The notes: generated by a model not told the origin, from the letters alone. Counted from the stretch's first letter, positions 34,491-43,245 are shown. The stretch is 64,000 nt of DNA from Segatella copri (GCF_002224675.1 NZ_NMPZ01000005.1:111022-175021), one strand, 5' to 3'. Numbers and translations are program-made.

Positions 34491-35744
34491 CTAATTAATC
34501 ACTAATACATCATTATCCTTATAGGCTTCGTAGCCGCTAACGATGACTTGCTCGCCTGGCTCCAAGCCCTCTATCACCTCATAATACTGAGGATTCTGGC
34601 GACCGATGGTTATCTTGCGGCGATAAGCCTTCTTGCCACTCTTGTCTAATACAAAGATCCATTGACCGCCCGTTACACTATAAAACGTGCCTTTAGGGAT
34701 AATTATTGCCTGCTTCGACTGACCGAGCTGCAAATCTACATAATAAGTCTGACCGGTTCGGATGTTGCCTGGGCGAACACCTTTGAAGATGAAGTCGATA
34801 CGGAACCTACCATCTCTTACCTCGGGATAAACCTTGCGAACCTGCAGGAGATAATGCTTGCCGTTCTGGTCGAAGGTAGCAGTAAGTCCCGGTTTTACCC
34901 GGTCGATGTAATGCTCATCCACCTGCGCCTGCACCTTGAAATCGCTGAGGTCGTTGATGACTCCAATCTTCTGTCCTGCCTGTATGCTCTGCCCCAGCTC
35001 CACATCGAGCAAACCGATTTCGCCCGAAATGGTACTACGGATGTTCAGCTTCTCCTTGCGCTGGCGAACCAGCTGCACATTCTTCTGCATGGCTTCCAGA
35101 TTATCGCCCATCTGATCCATCTGCGAACGGCGGAGCTGGGCATCCTTCTTCAATCGCTTGCTGATGAGCGCATGCTTCTTGACGGCAAGGTCGTAATCTT
35201 CCTTTGCCTTGAGATACTCCTCGCGCGAATTGAGTTCTTCCTTGTGCAACGCCTCCTGATGCTGATAGGAACGGCGCTTGGTAATGACATCCTGCGAAAG
35301 CGACAGTTCCTCGTTGCTATTGTTCAGACGGTCCTGTTCCATCGAAATCTGGGTATTGCGAAGCATGTCCTGCTTTTCGGCAAGTTCGCTTTCGGCATTC
35401 AGAATCTCCAGGTCGAGATTTGAATTGCTCAGTTTCACGATCACATCGCCCTTGTTTACGTGGGCACCTTCATCCACCACTTTCTCCAGAACGATACCGC
35501 CTTCCTCGGAACTGATCTGTACCACGGAGATAGGAACCACCTGTCCATCCACCGAAACATAATCGTTGAACTGCGCCTTCTCCACGGTTCCGATGCTCAA
35601 TCCCTTCCTGTCCACCTTCAGGGTGGAAGAGAAATTGCTCAATCCCAACCAAATGAGGACTGCGATCAAAACCGCTCCTCCGCCAATCCATGCCCAATAC
35701 TTGCGAGGCACGAGATATTTTTTCTTTTCTATTTTTATGTCCAT
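34491..35744 (-). CDS. HlyD/MacA-type membrane-fusion protein
   Basis: A 417-aa protein. One N-terminal span (YWAWIGGGAVLIAVLIWLGLS), a biotinyl-lipoyl-like domain split by a long coiled-coil hairpin (~95-230, NAESELAEKQDMLRNTQ...), and beta-barrel and membrane-proximal domains in the C-terminal half (GLTATFDQNGKHYLLQVRKVYPEV...GLEPGEQVIVSGYE). It bridges the permease to the TolC-type outer-membrane channel in a tripartite pump. The permease gene starts 57 bp downstream, and the TolC gene lies upstream beyond a palindromic repeat. Confidence 0.93.
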   Translation of the reverse strand: MDIKIEKKKYLVPRKYWAWIGGGAVLIAVLIWLGLSNFSSTLKVDRKGLSIGTVEKAQFNDYVSVDGQVVPISVVQISSEEGGIVLEKVVDEGAHVNKGDVIVKLSNSNLDLEILNAESELAEKQDMLRNTQISMEQDRLNNSNEELSLSQDVITKRRSYQHQEALHKEELNSREEYLKAKEDYDLAVKKHALISKRLKKDAQLRRSQMDQMGDNLEAMQKNVQLVRQRKEKLNIRSTISGEIGLLDVELGQSIQAGQKIGVINDLSDFKVQAQVDEHYIDRVKPGLTATFDQNGKHYLLQVRKVYPEVRDGRFRIDFIFKGVRPGNIRTGQTYYVDLQLGQSKQAIIIPKGTFYSVTGGQWIFVLDKSGKKAYRRKITIGRQNPQYYEVIEGLEPGEQVIVSGYEAYKDNDVLVIN

Positions 35745-35780
35745 AATTTTATGTATTCAAGTTTGCAAGAGCACTCCACA

Positions 35781-35976
35781 CGCCCTGAAAGGGCAGAAGC
35801 TCCTAGCCCAGGGTAATACCCTGGGTTATCATGGCCGCAAGCCTGTCGCCCTGTAAGGGCAAAAGCTTTAAAATTCCAGGCAATATACAAAGCTTTTGCC
35901 CTTTCAGGGCGCCTTGCTGATTGTTATTATACCCAGGGTGTTACCCTGGGCTAGGAGCTTTTGGGCCTTCAGCCCG
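35781..35976. repeat. Large palindromic intergenic repeat (family A, copy 1)
   Basis: About 200 bp made of nested inverted repeats: GCCCTGAAAGGGC, AGCTCCTAGCCCAGGG with its complement near 35945, and GCCCTGTAAGGGC with an AAAGCTTTTGCCC partner. The left and right halves are reverse complements, so it can form a large cruciform or RNA hairpin. A second copy with sequence differences in the loops is at 46512-46740. It separates the HlyD gene from the TolC gene. Confidence 0.85.
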
Positions 35977-36002
35977 TACCTGAACCACTTGCGAAAGTTC
36001 TG

Positions 36003-37358
36003 TTATTTAATTAAATTTTCTCCCTGATAATAAGCAACCAGCCTCTGTTTGATAATGAGCAGCATCTGCATCTGGAGTTCCTTGATTCTGCTTTCCAGAA
36101 GCGTTTGGGCTGCGGTATGAAGATCGAAGGTGGAAAGCATTCCTTCCTCAAACTTCCGGCTCGACATGTGATAGGCGAGCGAATCGGAGGCCACCTTCTT
36201 CTGCATCTGGTGCAACTCCTTGGCGTAACCCTCTGCATCCATTACCGCCTGGGCTATCTGGTCGTGAAGCTTGCGCCTGGTTTCCTCCAGGTTCACCTGT
36301 GCCAGTTGCCAGTCGTTGCGTGCTTTCTTCACGCTGTGCCAGCGGTCGCTATTATAAATAGGTATGGAAAGGGTCAACGCGAGGTATTCGCCCTGGTTGT
36401 TGCGAAACTGCGAGGCAAACCCATCGTATTGCCCTTTCTGAGAGAGATTCTTATAATAGTTGGTCGAAATGCCACCACCGAGAGAGAGTGATGGCAGCAA
36501 TCTGCCTTTTGCTATCTTGTAATCATACCGCGCCCGCTCCACTTCGTATTCTGCCGACTTCAAATCGGGAGAAATATGCTGGAAGCCCTGGTAAACGGTT
36601 TCGTAGTTTACTCCAGATTCAGAAACCTCTTTATTATCAGACGTTAACTTCAAATTCTGCTCCTCTTTAATCAGAATTTTCAGTTCCTCATCCACCGGAA
36701 AATTCATCGCCGATTTCAAGGCAAGCAGACTCTGTTTTGCCACATTCTCCTGATGCGTAAGATTGTATTCATCTTCCGCCACCTGCGATTCCATCTGCAC
36801 TACATCCGGGCGCCCTTTTTCGCCCAGTTCATACAGGCGCTTCATCTTAGCCAGCATCCGCTTGCTTTCGTTCAGTTTCTCGCTTGCTATCCGAATGCTT
36901 GCCTCAGCATAGGCAGCATCCACATATTTCTGCATCACGTCGATGGCACGGTCGTTCTGAATTTTCTGCATCGCCGTGGCTGAATAATCCCGGCTCAGCT
37001 TAGCCTGCTTCAAGGCGTTGATGGTAGCGAAACCATCGAAGACATTCAGTTCGGCATAAAGCTGATAATAGTTGTTGAATGTCGTTACATTATTATAAGT
37101 ATTGGTTTCCGGGTCGATGTTTCGTCCCCAGGCATACTGTCCCTGCACGCCGCCCGTAACGGTAGGCAGGAATCCTGCCACAGCATGCTGGTAATCCTGC
37201 TTGCGTTGGCGGGCGTTTACCACCTCCCGCTTCACCTCCGTGGCGTGCTCCACGGCGTATTTCATACAGTCGTCAAGGCTCCAGCTCTGTGCCGAGGCAC
37301 CAGCCGCCCAGACCAACCATCCTATCAATATTCCTATTCTTTTCATAATCTTCTTCAT
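36003..37358 (-). CDS. TolC-type outer-membrane efflux protein
   Basis: A 451-aa protein read from MKKIMKRIG, with a signal peptide to about ASAQ, two OEP repeats with long helical segments (DDCMKYAVEHATEVKREVVNARQRKQDYQHAVAGFLPTV..., and ARYDYKIAKGRLLPSLSLGGG), and a periplasmic tunnel end. It forms the exit duct of the tripartite pump. The frame is open to 37397, but the stretch before 37358 lacks a good signal. A near-consensus -24/-12 sigma-54 promoter at 37373-37389 places transcription start near 37362. The second Met (37346) then remains a possible start with a proper leader. Confidence 0.92.
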   Translation of the reverse strand: MKKIMKRIGILIGWLVWAAGASAQSWSLDDCMKYAVEHATEVKREVVNARQRKQDYQHAVAGFLPTVTGGVQGQYAWGRNIDPETNTYNNVTTFNNYYQLYAELNVFDGFATINALKQAKLSRDYSATAMQKIQNDRAIDVMQKYVDAAYAEASIRIASEKLNESKRMLAKMKRLYELGEKGRPDVVQMESQVAEDEYNLTHQENVAKQSLLALKSAMNFPVDEELKILIKEEQNLKLTSDNKEVSESGVNYETVYQGFQHISPDLKSAEYEVERARYDYKIAKGRLLPSLSLGGGISTNYYKNLSQKGQYDGFASQFRNNQGEYLALTLSIPIYNSDRWHSVKKARNDWQLAQVNLEETRRKLHDQIAQAVMDAEGYAKELHQMQKKVASDSLAYHMSSRKFEEGMLSTFDLHTAAQTLLESRIKELQMQMLLIIKQRLVAYYQGENLIK

Positions 37359-37372
37359 TTTGGCATGATTAG

Positions 37373-37389
37373 GACAAGAGCCGTGCCAA
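37373..37389 (-). promoter_or_regulatory. Candidate sigma-54 (-24/-12) promoter of the TolC gene
   Basis: On the minus strand the sequence is TTGGCACGGCTCTTGTC. It matches the sigma-54 consensus TTGGCACGnnnnTTGC at every fixed position except the last (GT in place of GC), with the correct 10-bp spacing. Two GTCYAAnnnTTRGAC palindromes lie ~57-108 bp upstream, the usual distance for NtrC-type activator sites. Confidence 0.6.
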
Positions 37390-37443
37390 AACAGCATTTC
37401 TTCTGATAATCAAACCATTAAATAAAAACCCTCATTAAACAAA

Positions 37444-37483
37444 CTGTCCAACAATTAGACACCACCGTCTAATTGTTGGACAG
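37444..37483. promoter_or_regulatory. Double palindrome, candidate enhancer for the NtrC-type regulator
   Basis: Perfect 17-bp inverted arms, CTGTCCAACAATTAGAC (37444-37460) and GTCTAATTGTTGGACAG (37467-37483), separated by 6 bp. Each arm is itself a GTCYAAnnnTTRGAC palindrome. A third such palindrome is upstream of the regulator gene at 27849-27863. It lies upstream of the sigma-54 promoter of the TolC gene. Confidence 0.65.
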
Positions 37484-37520
37484 AAACCGCAGATCAAAGC
37501 TAATCATTCGAAACCAAAAA

Positions 37521-38201
37521 TCAAAGCTGATCATTTACCGCATCCACCACTTGTCCATCAAACAGATTGATGATGCGACTGGCGTAGGTAGCATCGTGCT
37601 TGGAGTGCGTCACCATCACGATGGTGGTTCCCTCTTCGTTCAGTTCGCTGAGCAACTGCATCACCTCCATACCATTCTTGGAATCGAGGTTACCCGTAGG
37701 CTCATCGGCAAGGATGATGCTAGGCTTGCCCACCACGGCACGGGCGATGGCAACCCTCTGCTGCTGACCGCCCGAAAGCTGATGAGGATAATGCTTGGCA
37801 CGATGGCTCAGCTTCACCTTTCTCAGAATTTCGAGCACACGCTCCTTGCGCTCCGCCTTCCCCACTCCGAGGTATTTCAGCTGCAAATCCACATTTTCCT
37901 CAACGGTAAGTTCATCGATGAGGTTGAAGTTCTGAAACACGAAGCCGATGCGACCCTTGCGATAGGCGGTACGCTCACGCTCCTTCAGATGGCCCACTTC
38001 CTCGTTATTCAACCAATACTTGCCTTCCGTAGGACTATCCAACAAGCCCAGGATGTTCAGCAAGGTTGACTTACCGCATCCCGAAGGACCCATGATGGCG
38101 ATAAACTCACCATCTTCTACCTCTATGTTTACGCCGTTCAGGGCGATGGTTTCCACCTCTTCCGTGCGGAATATTCTAGTTAAATTCTCTGTTCGTATCA
38201 T
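37521..38201 (-). CDS. ABC transporter ATPase (MacB/LolD-type), second
   Basis: A 226-aa protein with Walker A GPSGCGKST (38-46), Q-loop VFQNFNLIDEL, signature LSGGQQQR, Walker B IILADEPTGNLD and switch His (VMVTHSKHD). It is a clear paralog of 31286-31963. The permease gene at 38234-40576 ends 32 bp upstream, so they form an operon and a transporter. Its stop is ~130 bp from the start of the TolC gene, with the double palindrome enhancer in between. Confidence 0.93.
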   Translation of the reverse strand: MIRTENLTRIFRTEEVETIALNGVNIEVEDGEFIAIMGPSGCGKSTLLNILGLLDSPTEGKYWLNNEEVGHLKERERTAYRKGRIGFVFQNFNLIDELTVEENVDLQLKYLGVGKAERKERVLEILRKVKLSHRAKHYPHQLSGGQQQRVAIARAVVGKPSIILADEPTGNLDSKNGMEVMQLLSELNEEGTTIVMVTHSKHDATYASRIINLFDGQVVDAVNDQL

Positions 38202-38233
38202 CGTTAGAAATCTTTTTTAAAGTTTATGACTCA

Positions 38234-40576
38234 TTATTCAGCCTTGATGCTGTCTATCGGATTTGACATCGCCGTACGCAGGGTGCAGCCGATAACCGAA
38301 ACAAAGGCTATCAATAAAGTAAAGATGGCGCCAGCCAGCAACACCCACCAAGGGAAGGAGATGCGATGGACGAAATCCATAAGATAAGTCTGCATCAGCT
38401 TCACGCAGATAGGGATGGCGATGACCACAGCCACCAGCGAACTGACGAGGAATCTCTTAGCCAGTTGCCAAGCCGCATCCCCAATCGAAGCACCCATCAC
38501 CTTGCGCAGGGCAATCTGGCGCTTCTGCTGGTTGCCGTAATAAACCGACATTCCGAAGAGACCCAGGGCAGAAATCAGGATAGAAATGCTCATGAATGTG
38601 ATGATGAGCACCATCATATTATGCTTGTCCTTGAGATTATTCTTCAAAGTATCATCCATATACTCCGCCTCCATTTCCGCAGGAACGCCCATCAGTTCCT
38701 TAGCCACCTGCTTGCAGGTACTCCGGATAGCCTGCAGCGCCTGGGCATGATCGCCACGGGTTTTCACCAGAACAGCCCATCCGCCCTGCTGCGGGGTGAT
38801 GACTCCAATGGCATTATGCTCTGTTTTCTCATTCTCGCTCAACGCATCTCCACTATGGTAATCGGCAATCACGCCGCACACCTCGTATTCGTGTTTTCCG
38901 TTTTCCAGTCTCATTCCAAACCACGGCTTGTGGGCAGAAACGCCATAGGCACGCTTCGCATCTTCCGTTACCCAAATCTTGCCATAGGCTGGTTCGCAAT
39001 ACTGTTCAATCACCCTGATTCCCAGCATCTTCATCGCCGTGGAATCAGCCAAGAACATACGGAGCATTCCTATCAGTTTTTCGTTGTCATCTTGCACGCC
39101 ATTTTTCCAGCTGCTGATAGGATTGGCGTTGCCGTAAGTTGCCTCTTCCACCTCTGGAAGCGCTTTCAGACGGTTTTTGAGAATAGACATCTTCTCCGGC
39201 GAACCATCCAAGGAAGAAAAGATGGAAACAATATCCTTCGTCTGATAACCCAACGGCAAATCGGCAAGATGCTTCATCTGGAGCATCATCGTTATCGCCA
39301 TGACTACCAGCGTGATACTGATGACGTTCTGGGCTACGATAAATATCTTGCTGAACCACATCTTGCTGCGCATGCGGATGGTTCCCTTCACCACATCTAT
39401 CGGATTGAAACGGGAAACCACGATGGCAGGAAGGATTCCCGCAAAGATGGAGATGATGACGTAAGCCAACGGCAGGAACCACAGAAGGTCGAAGGAATGG
39501 AACAGGTCGATTTTCGTATCCAACATAGAATTGAACAACGGAATGAATGCCCAGGAAATCAACAAGCCCAGCAGGAAGCAGACTGCCGTGAAGAGCGCCG
39601 ACTCCTTGAGATAACGCAGCATCACGCCCCCTACCGATTCACCCAGCAGTCTTCGAGTAGCCATCTCCTTCGCACGGTTGCCAATCTGAGCCACCGTAAG
39701 ATTGATGTAGTTGAACAAGGCAGAAAGCAGCAGAACCAGCGCCACTACCAGGAGGATATTCACGAGAGTACGATTGCCATGCTTGAAAATAGCGACACTA
39801 TCAGCCGTAAAATGAATCTGGTCCCATCTTACAAACTGGCAACCCCACATAAAGCTGACTCCATCCGAATCCTTCTTCCATCCCTTCCAGTAGTTCATGT
39901 ATTTGCCGAGCAAGGTCTGTCTCACTTTTTCCGGGTCAGCATCCTTTGCCAGTCGCGCCACCGTAGTGCAGGAACCAAACTGATCCATCGGCTGAGCCTC
40001 AGCTTCTATCAGTTTCATCGACACGAAAATATCGTATGGGTTAAGAAGGTCCTCACGGTCGAAATCCTCCATGATTCCCACCACCTTGAGTTGCAGCTTA
40101 CCGCATTGGATGGTACGGCCGATAGGATTGGCGTTGCCGAAGGCTTTCTTGGCAAAAGATTCCGAAACCATTGCCTGATGAGCATCCGAAAGGAGATGAT
40201 CAGGCGCACAACCACGGCATTTGTAACCCATAAACTGGGAGAAGTTCGGGTCGATAGCCAGATATTTTGCCTCATAATACTGTCCATCTATCATGGCTCC
40301 CTGCGGAGCATAATATTCACCAAATCTTGTCCATCCCTTGATTTCCGGGATGGAAGGAAAGAACTCCTTGGCTGTGCCCCAGGTCATTCCGAGATAATCG
40401 CCGGAACCTGCTACATAGAGTTCCTTCGCCTGTTTCAGATTCGTTCCCACACGATACTCTGCAGTAGCGTAGGAAACGAGAATCAGCACAAAAGCCAGTG
40501 CCACCGAGAGGCCCAAGGCCTCTATGGTGGCATAAAGCTTGTTGCGTGATAAGAATTTCACATAACTTTTCATCAT
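38234..40576 (-). CDS. MacB/FtsX-type ABC permease (second)
   Basis: A 780-aa protein with the same plan as the permease at 32037-34433. It has a first span (LYATIEALGLSVALAFVLILVSYAT), a periplasmic MacB_PCD domain, central spans (LVNILLVVALVLLLSALFNYINLTVAQIGNRAKEMATRRLLG), a second periplasmic domain, and end spans with the QKRQIALRKVMGAS motif. It is the first gene of the leftward operon, divergent from a receiver-Fis regulator. A TAACTTTG element lies at 40655-40662 (minus strand), ~80 bp upstream. The substrate is unknown. Confidence 0.92.
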   Translation of the reverse strand: MMKSYVKFLSRNKLYATIEALGLSVALAFVLILVSYATAEYRVGTNLKQAKELYVAGSGDYLGMTWGTAKEFFPSIPEIKGWTRFGEYYAPQGAMIDGQYYEAKYLAIDPNFSQFMGYKCRGCAPDHLLSDAHQAMVSESFAKKAFGNANPIGRTIQCGKLQLKVVGIMEDFDREDLLNPYDIFVSMKLIEAEAQPMDQFGSCTTVARLAKDADPEKVRQTLLGKYMNYWKGWKKDSDGVSFMWGCQFVRWDQIHFTADSVAIFKHGNRTLVNILLVVALVLLLSALFNYINLTVAQIGNRAKEMATRRLLGESVGGVMLRYLKESALFTAVCFLLGLLISWAFIPLFNSMLDTKIDLFHSFDLLWFLPLAYVIISIFAGILPAIVVSRFNPIDVVKGTIRMRSKMWFSKIFIVAQNVISITLVVMAITMMLQMKHLADLPLGYQTKDIVSIFSSLDGSPEKMSILKNRLKALPEVEEATYGNANPISSWKNGVQDDNEKLIGMLRMFLADSTAMKMLGIRVIEQYCEPAYGKIWVTEDAKRAYGVSAHKPWFGMRLENGKHEYEVCGVIADYHSGDALSENEKTEHNAIGVITPQQGGWAVLVKTRGDHAQALQAIRSTCKQVAKELMGVPAEMEAEYMDDTLKNNLKDKHNMMVLIITFMSISILISALGLFGMSVYYGNQQKRQIALRKVMGASIGDAAWQLAKRFLVSSLVAVVIAIPICVKLMQTYLMDFVHRISFPWWVLLAGAIFTLLIAFVSVIGCTLRTAMSNPIDSIKAE

Positions 40577-40654
40577 ATACTCATTTATTTTTTTGTTTCA
40601 CTAAAATCAAACGATAAAGGAAGAATAGCAGTTCCCTGTTTTCGTTAGCTGCTG

Positions 40655-40662
40655 CAAAGTTA
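40655..40662 (-). promoter_or_regulatory. -7 promoter element (TAACTTTG) of the permease operon
   Basis: TAACTTTG on the minus strand, ~79 bp upstream of the permease start, in the divergent gap with the response-regulator gene. Confidence 0.5.
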
Positions 40663-40712
40663 CGGCTTCTCCCGTTTTCTGCCAAGATTTCCGGCAGCCC
40701 GGAAGGTGGATT

Positions 40713-40757
40713 GTATGAAATTCATACACTCTATTGTATGATTATCACACAACAGCC
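40713..40757. promoter_or_regulatory. Two inverted repeats in the divergent gap (candidate operators)
   Basis: TGTATGAAATTCATACA (around 40713-40729) is a near-perfect palindrome. TTGTATGATTATCACACAA (around 40734-40752) is a weaker one with related halves. They lie between the -7 elements of the divergent permease and regulator genes. They differ from the GTCYAAnnnTTRGAC sites and may be sites for the receiver-Fis regulator encoded at 40817. Confidence 0.5.
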
Positions 40758-40789
40758 CCGTTTTTGTTTGTCGTTTCGGGAAAAAAGCG

Positions 40790-40797
40790 TACTTTTG
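40790..40797 (+). promoter_or_regulatory. -7 promoter element (TACTTTTG) of the receiver-Fis regulator
   Basis: TACTTTTG on the plus strand, 19 bp upstream of the ATG at 40817. Confidence 0.6.
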
Positions 40798-40816
40798 CAA
40801 ACAAAAAAATAAAGAT

Positions 40817-41335
40817 ATGAAATATGGAACCCTTCTTGTCATCGACGATAATCCGTCGATACTCACGGCGCTGAAGATCTGTCTGGGTAATACGTTCGAA
40901 CGGATTCTCACCCTGCCCCGCCCCGATACCGCCCCCATGTTGCTGCAACAGGAGCAGGTAGATCTCATCCTGCTCGACATGAACTTCTCACTTGGCGTAA
41001 ACAGCGGTCAGGACGGCTTGCTCTGGCTCCGCACCTTCCGCCGGCTCCATGCCCACATCCCCGTGGTGCTCATCACCGCCTTTGCCGACGTGCAGCTAGC
41101 CATCAAGGGATTGAAAAGCGGAGCCGCCGATTTCGTCACCAAACCCTGGGATAATGACGAACTCATCAGAACCCTAAAAGATGCCATCGACCGAAGCCAG
41201 GAAGTGGAGACTCTGGAGAGCATCGAGACCACTCATATCCACAAGGTGGTGGATCAATGCCACGGCAACATCTCTCGTGCCGCCGAACTGCTCGGCATCA
41301 CTCGCCAAACGCTTTATGCCAAGCTCAAGCGATAA
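40817..41335 (+). CDS. Response regulator with receiver and Fis-type HTH, no AAA+ domain
   Basis: A 172-aa protein with a receiver domain (acidic pocket DDN, phosphoacceptor Asp54 in LLDMNFS, TA and KPW) and a C-terminal Fis-type HTH (DQCHGNISRAAELLGITRQTLYAKLKR). It closely resembles the receiver and HTH of the NtrC-type regulator at 27905-29269 (both have DMNFSxGxNSG and GAADFVxKP), but the sigma-54 AAA+ domain is absent. The plan is like RegA/PrrA/ActR regulators. It cannot activate sigma-54 itself and probably acts on sigma-70-type promoters. The kinase gene follows 38 bp after the stop. Confidence 0.92.
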   Translation: MKYGTLLVIDDNPSILTALKICLGNTFERILTLPRPDTAPMLLQQEQVDLILLDMNFSLGVNSGQDGLLWLRTFRRLHAHIPVVLITAFADVQLAIKGLKSGAADFVTKPWDNDELIRTLKDAIDRSQEVETLESIETTHIHKVVDQCHGNISRAAELLGITRQTLYAKLKR

Positions 41336-41373
41336 TTCTTTATCACAATCATTCATGATTATAAACATCTGAT

Positions 41374-42261
41374 ATGAACACCATTTTCCACATATATATA
41401 ATAGGTATCATACTCCTCGTCATAGGAGGTATCATCTATCTCGTCTTGCGTCACCAGCGCAACCTGAAGAGCCGTGCCTTCTTGATGCAAGAGACTATTC
41501 GCAATGGCGATTACTCCTTCCGCCTATCCACCAAGGGATTACTCTTTGGAGAACGAGCCTTGCAGCAAGCCCTCAACGACATGGAGAACGACATCGGCAG
41601 ACTGGTGGCGCAGCACGAGGTGGAATCTTGGCAAAGGCTAACCCGTGTGCTCACCCATGAGATTATGAATGCCACCGCCCCCATCTCCAGCATCTGCCAA
41701 GCCTATCTTAGCAATCCCGACATCCAAGGTTCGTCCTATGAGGAAGGCATCCGAGCCATTCGAGATACCAGCAAATCGCTCACCAGTTTTGTGGACAGCT
41801 ACCGCAAGCTCACCCAGCTACAAAATCCTGTCATCGAGAACATTCCACTCAAGGATTTCGTGGAAGGCATCAAGCCGCTCTATCCTCAGATAGAATGGCA
41901 CATCCATATCCCCGAAGATGCCACCTGGTCTGCCGACAAGAACATGCTGCGCCAGGTATTTATCAATCTGACCAAGAATGCCATCGAGGCTCACGCCTCA
42001 GCCATCGACATTCGATGCTTCCACAAACATCCAGAGAACATCGAGAGTTCACAATTCTCAGGCATCTATTTCAGCAACAATGGCGACCCCATCCCTGCCG
42101 ATGTGGCAAAGGAGATGTTCATCCCCTTCTTCTCCACCAAGCCATCAGGTTCAGGCATCGGCCTCTCCATCTCCCGCCAGATGCTGATGATGCAATCCAT
42201 CAATCTCTCCCTTGCCGAGCACAATGTGGCAGGCTATCATGTAACATTCCGGATGGAATGA
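41374..42261 (+). CDS. Sensor histidine kinase (short)
   Basis: A 295-aa protein with one N-terminal membrane span (IYIIGIILLVIGGIIYLVLRHQ), the phosphorylated-His region (LTRVLTHEIMNATAPISSICQAYL), an N box (LTKNAIEAHA) and G boxes (FSNNGDPIPADVAKEMFIPFFSTKPSGSGIGLSISRQML). It lacks the PAS-like region and the repeat insertion of the paralogous kinase at 29259-30491. It probably serves the receiver-Fis regulator just upstream. No periplasmic sensor domain is visible, so the signal must be membrane-borne or cytoplasmic. Confidence 0.92.
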   Translation: MNTIFHIYIIGIILLVIGGIIYLVLRHQRNLKSRAFLMQETIRNGDYSFRLSTKGLLFGERALQQALNDMENDIGRLVAQHEVESWQRLTRVLTHEIMNATAPISSICQAYLSNPDIQGSSYEEGIRAIRDTSKSLTSFVDSYRKLTQLQNPVIENIPLKDFVEGIKPLYPQIEWHIHIPEDATWSADKNMLRQVFINLTKNAIEAHASAIDIRCFHKHPENIESSQFSGIYFSNNGDPIPADVAKEMFIPFFSTKPSGSGIGLSISRQMLMMQSINLSLAEHNVAGYHVTFRME

Positions 42262-42316
42262 AATATATAATAAAGAAGATGAAACAAAAACTTTTGGTGG
42301 TTTCAAGGCTTTTATG

Positions 42317-42324
42317 TACTTTTG
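42317..42324 (+). promoter_or_regulatory. -7 promoter element (TACTTTTG) of the hydrolase gene
   Basis: TACTTTTG on the plus strand, 36 bp upstream of the hydrolase ATG at 42361. It also argues against a longer N-terminus for that gene. Confidence 0.6.
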
Positions 42325-42360
42325 CAAGCGAAACTTACAAATAAAATAATAACATACAAT

Positions 42361-43245
42361 ATGAAGAATCTAAAAACAATTATCTTTACCGCTTGCGCCC
42401 TGTTCTCACTCGGCGCAGTAGCCTCAACCGAGCATACCACCGTGCAGGGCGACCATGGCAAACTCGATGTAGTCATCCAGCGTCCAGACAATGATGCAGC
42501 CAATGGCAACGGAAGCCAAGCAAATGCCAAAGCGAAGGCAGGCAAGAAGACTCCGCTCCTCGTGCTCTGCCATGGATTTGGCGGCAATAAGGAGGGAAAA
42601 CTCTTCGACTGCCTCGTAGACAGCCTCAACAAGAAAGGCATTGCCGTGATCAGATTCGACTTCAATGGCCATGGCAAGAGCGAGGGAAAATTTGAGGATA
42701 TGACCGTACTGAATGAGATAGAAGATGCCAAATGCATCTTGCGCTATGCCTCCTCGCTGCCTTGGGTGAGCAAGATTGCGATGGGCGGCCACTCACAAGG
42801 TGGCGTGGTTACAGCCATGACCAGCGGACAGCTAGCCGCACAAGCTGACAAGGATATCAAGAAGATACAAGCCGTGGTGCTCCTTGCCCCTGCCGCCGTA
42901 CTCCGTGACGATGCCCTGCGTGGCAATACATTCGGCAAGATGTACGACCCCAAGAATCCTCCAGCCAAGATAGAGATGTGGGACGGCAAGGCCCTGGGTG
43001 GCAACTATATCCGCACAGCCACCACTCTGCCTATCTACGAGACGGCCAAGAACTACCACGGAGCCGAGTGCATCCTGCATGGCGATGCCGACCGAGTAGT
43101 GCCTTACACCTATGGTCAGCGTTTCCACTATCTGAACAAGAAGAGCGAATGGCACTTGATGACCGATGCCGACCACGGATTCGGCGGTCAGGAAGAGCAA
43201 GCCGCTCATATCGCCAGCAATTTCTTGGCTAAAGTTTTGAAGTAA
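42361..43245 (+). CDS. Secreted alpha/beta hydrolase (esterase-like)
   Basis: A 294-aa protein read from MKNLKTIIFTACALFSLGAVA (signal peptide). The alpha/beta-hydrolase core shows the oxyanion-hole strand LLVLCHGFGGNKEG, the nucleophile elbow GHSQGG, the acid Asp in HGDADRVVP and the catalytic His in DADHGF. The order and spacing resemble feruloyl/cinnamoyl esterases of gut bacteria. It likely acts in the periplasm or at the surface on acylated plant polysaccharides, but the substrate is inferred. The frame opens 13 codons earlier (42322), but that part is the promoter. Confidence 0.88.
   Translation: MKNLKTIIFTACALFSLGAVASTEHTTVQGDHGKLDVVIQRPDNDAANGNGSQANAKAKAGKKTPLLVLCHGFGGNKEGKLFDCLVDSLNKKGIAVIRFDFNGHGKSEGKFEDMTVLNEIEDAKCILRYASSLPWVSKIAMGGHSQGGVVTAMTSGQLAAQADKDIKKIQAVVLLAPAAVLRDDALRGNTFGKMYDPKNPPAKIEMWDGKALGGNYIRTATTLPIYETAKNYHGAECILHGDADRVVPYTYGQRFHYLNKKSEWHLMTDADHGFGGQEEQAAHIASNFLAKVLK

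Noticed and set aside
35763..35779. A second sigma-54-like promoter upstream of the HlyD gene (TGGAGTGCTCTTGCA on the minus strand)
   Set aside because: The distance between the GG and GC elements is one base short of the strict requirement, and no GTCYAAnnnTTRGAC site is nearby.
38366..40549. A 727-codon open frame on the plus strand
   Set aside because: It is antisense to the permease gene at 38234-40576, is rich in His/Arg/Gln as expected for a shadow of a real gene, and has no recognisable domain.
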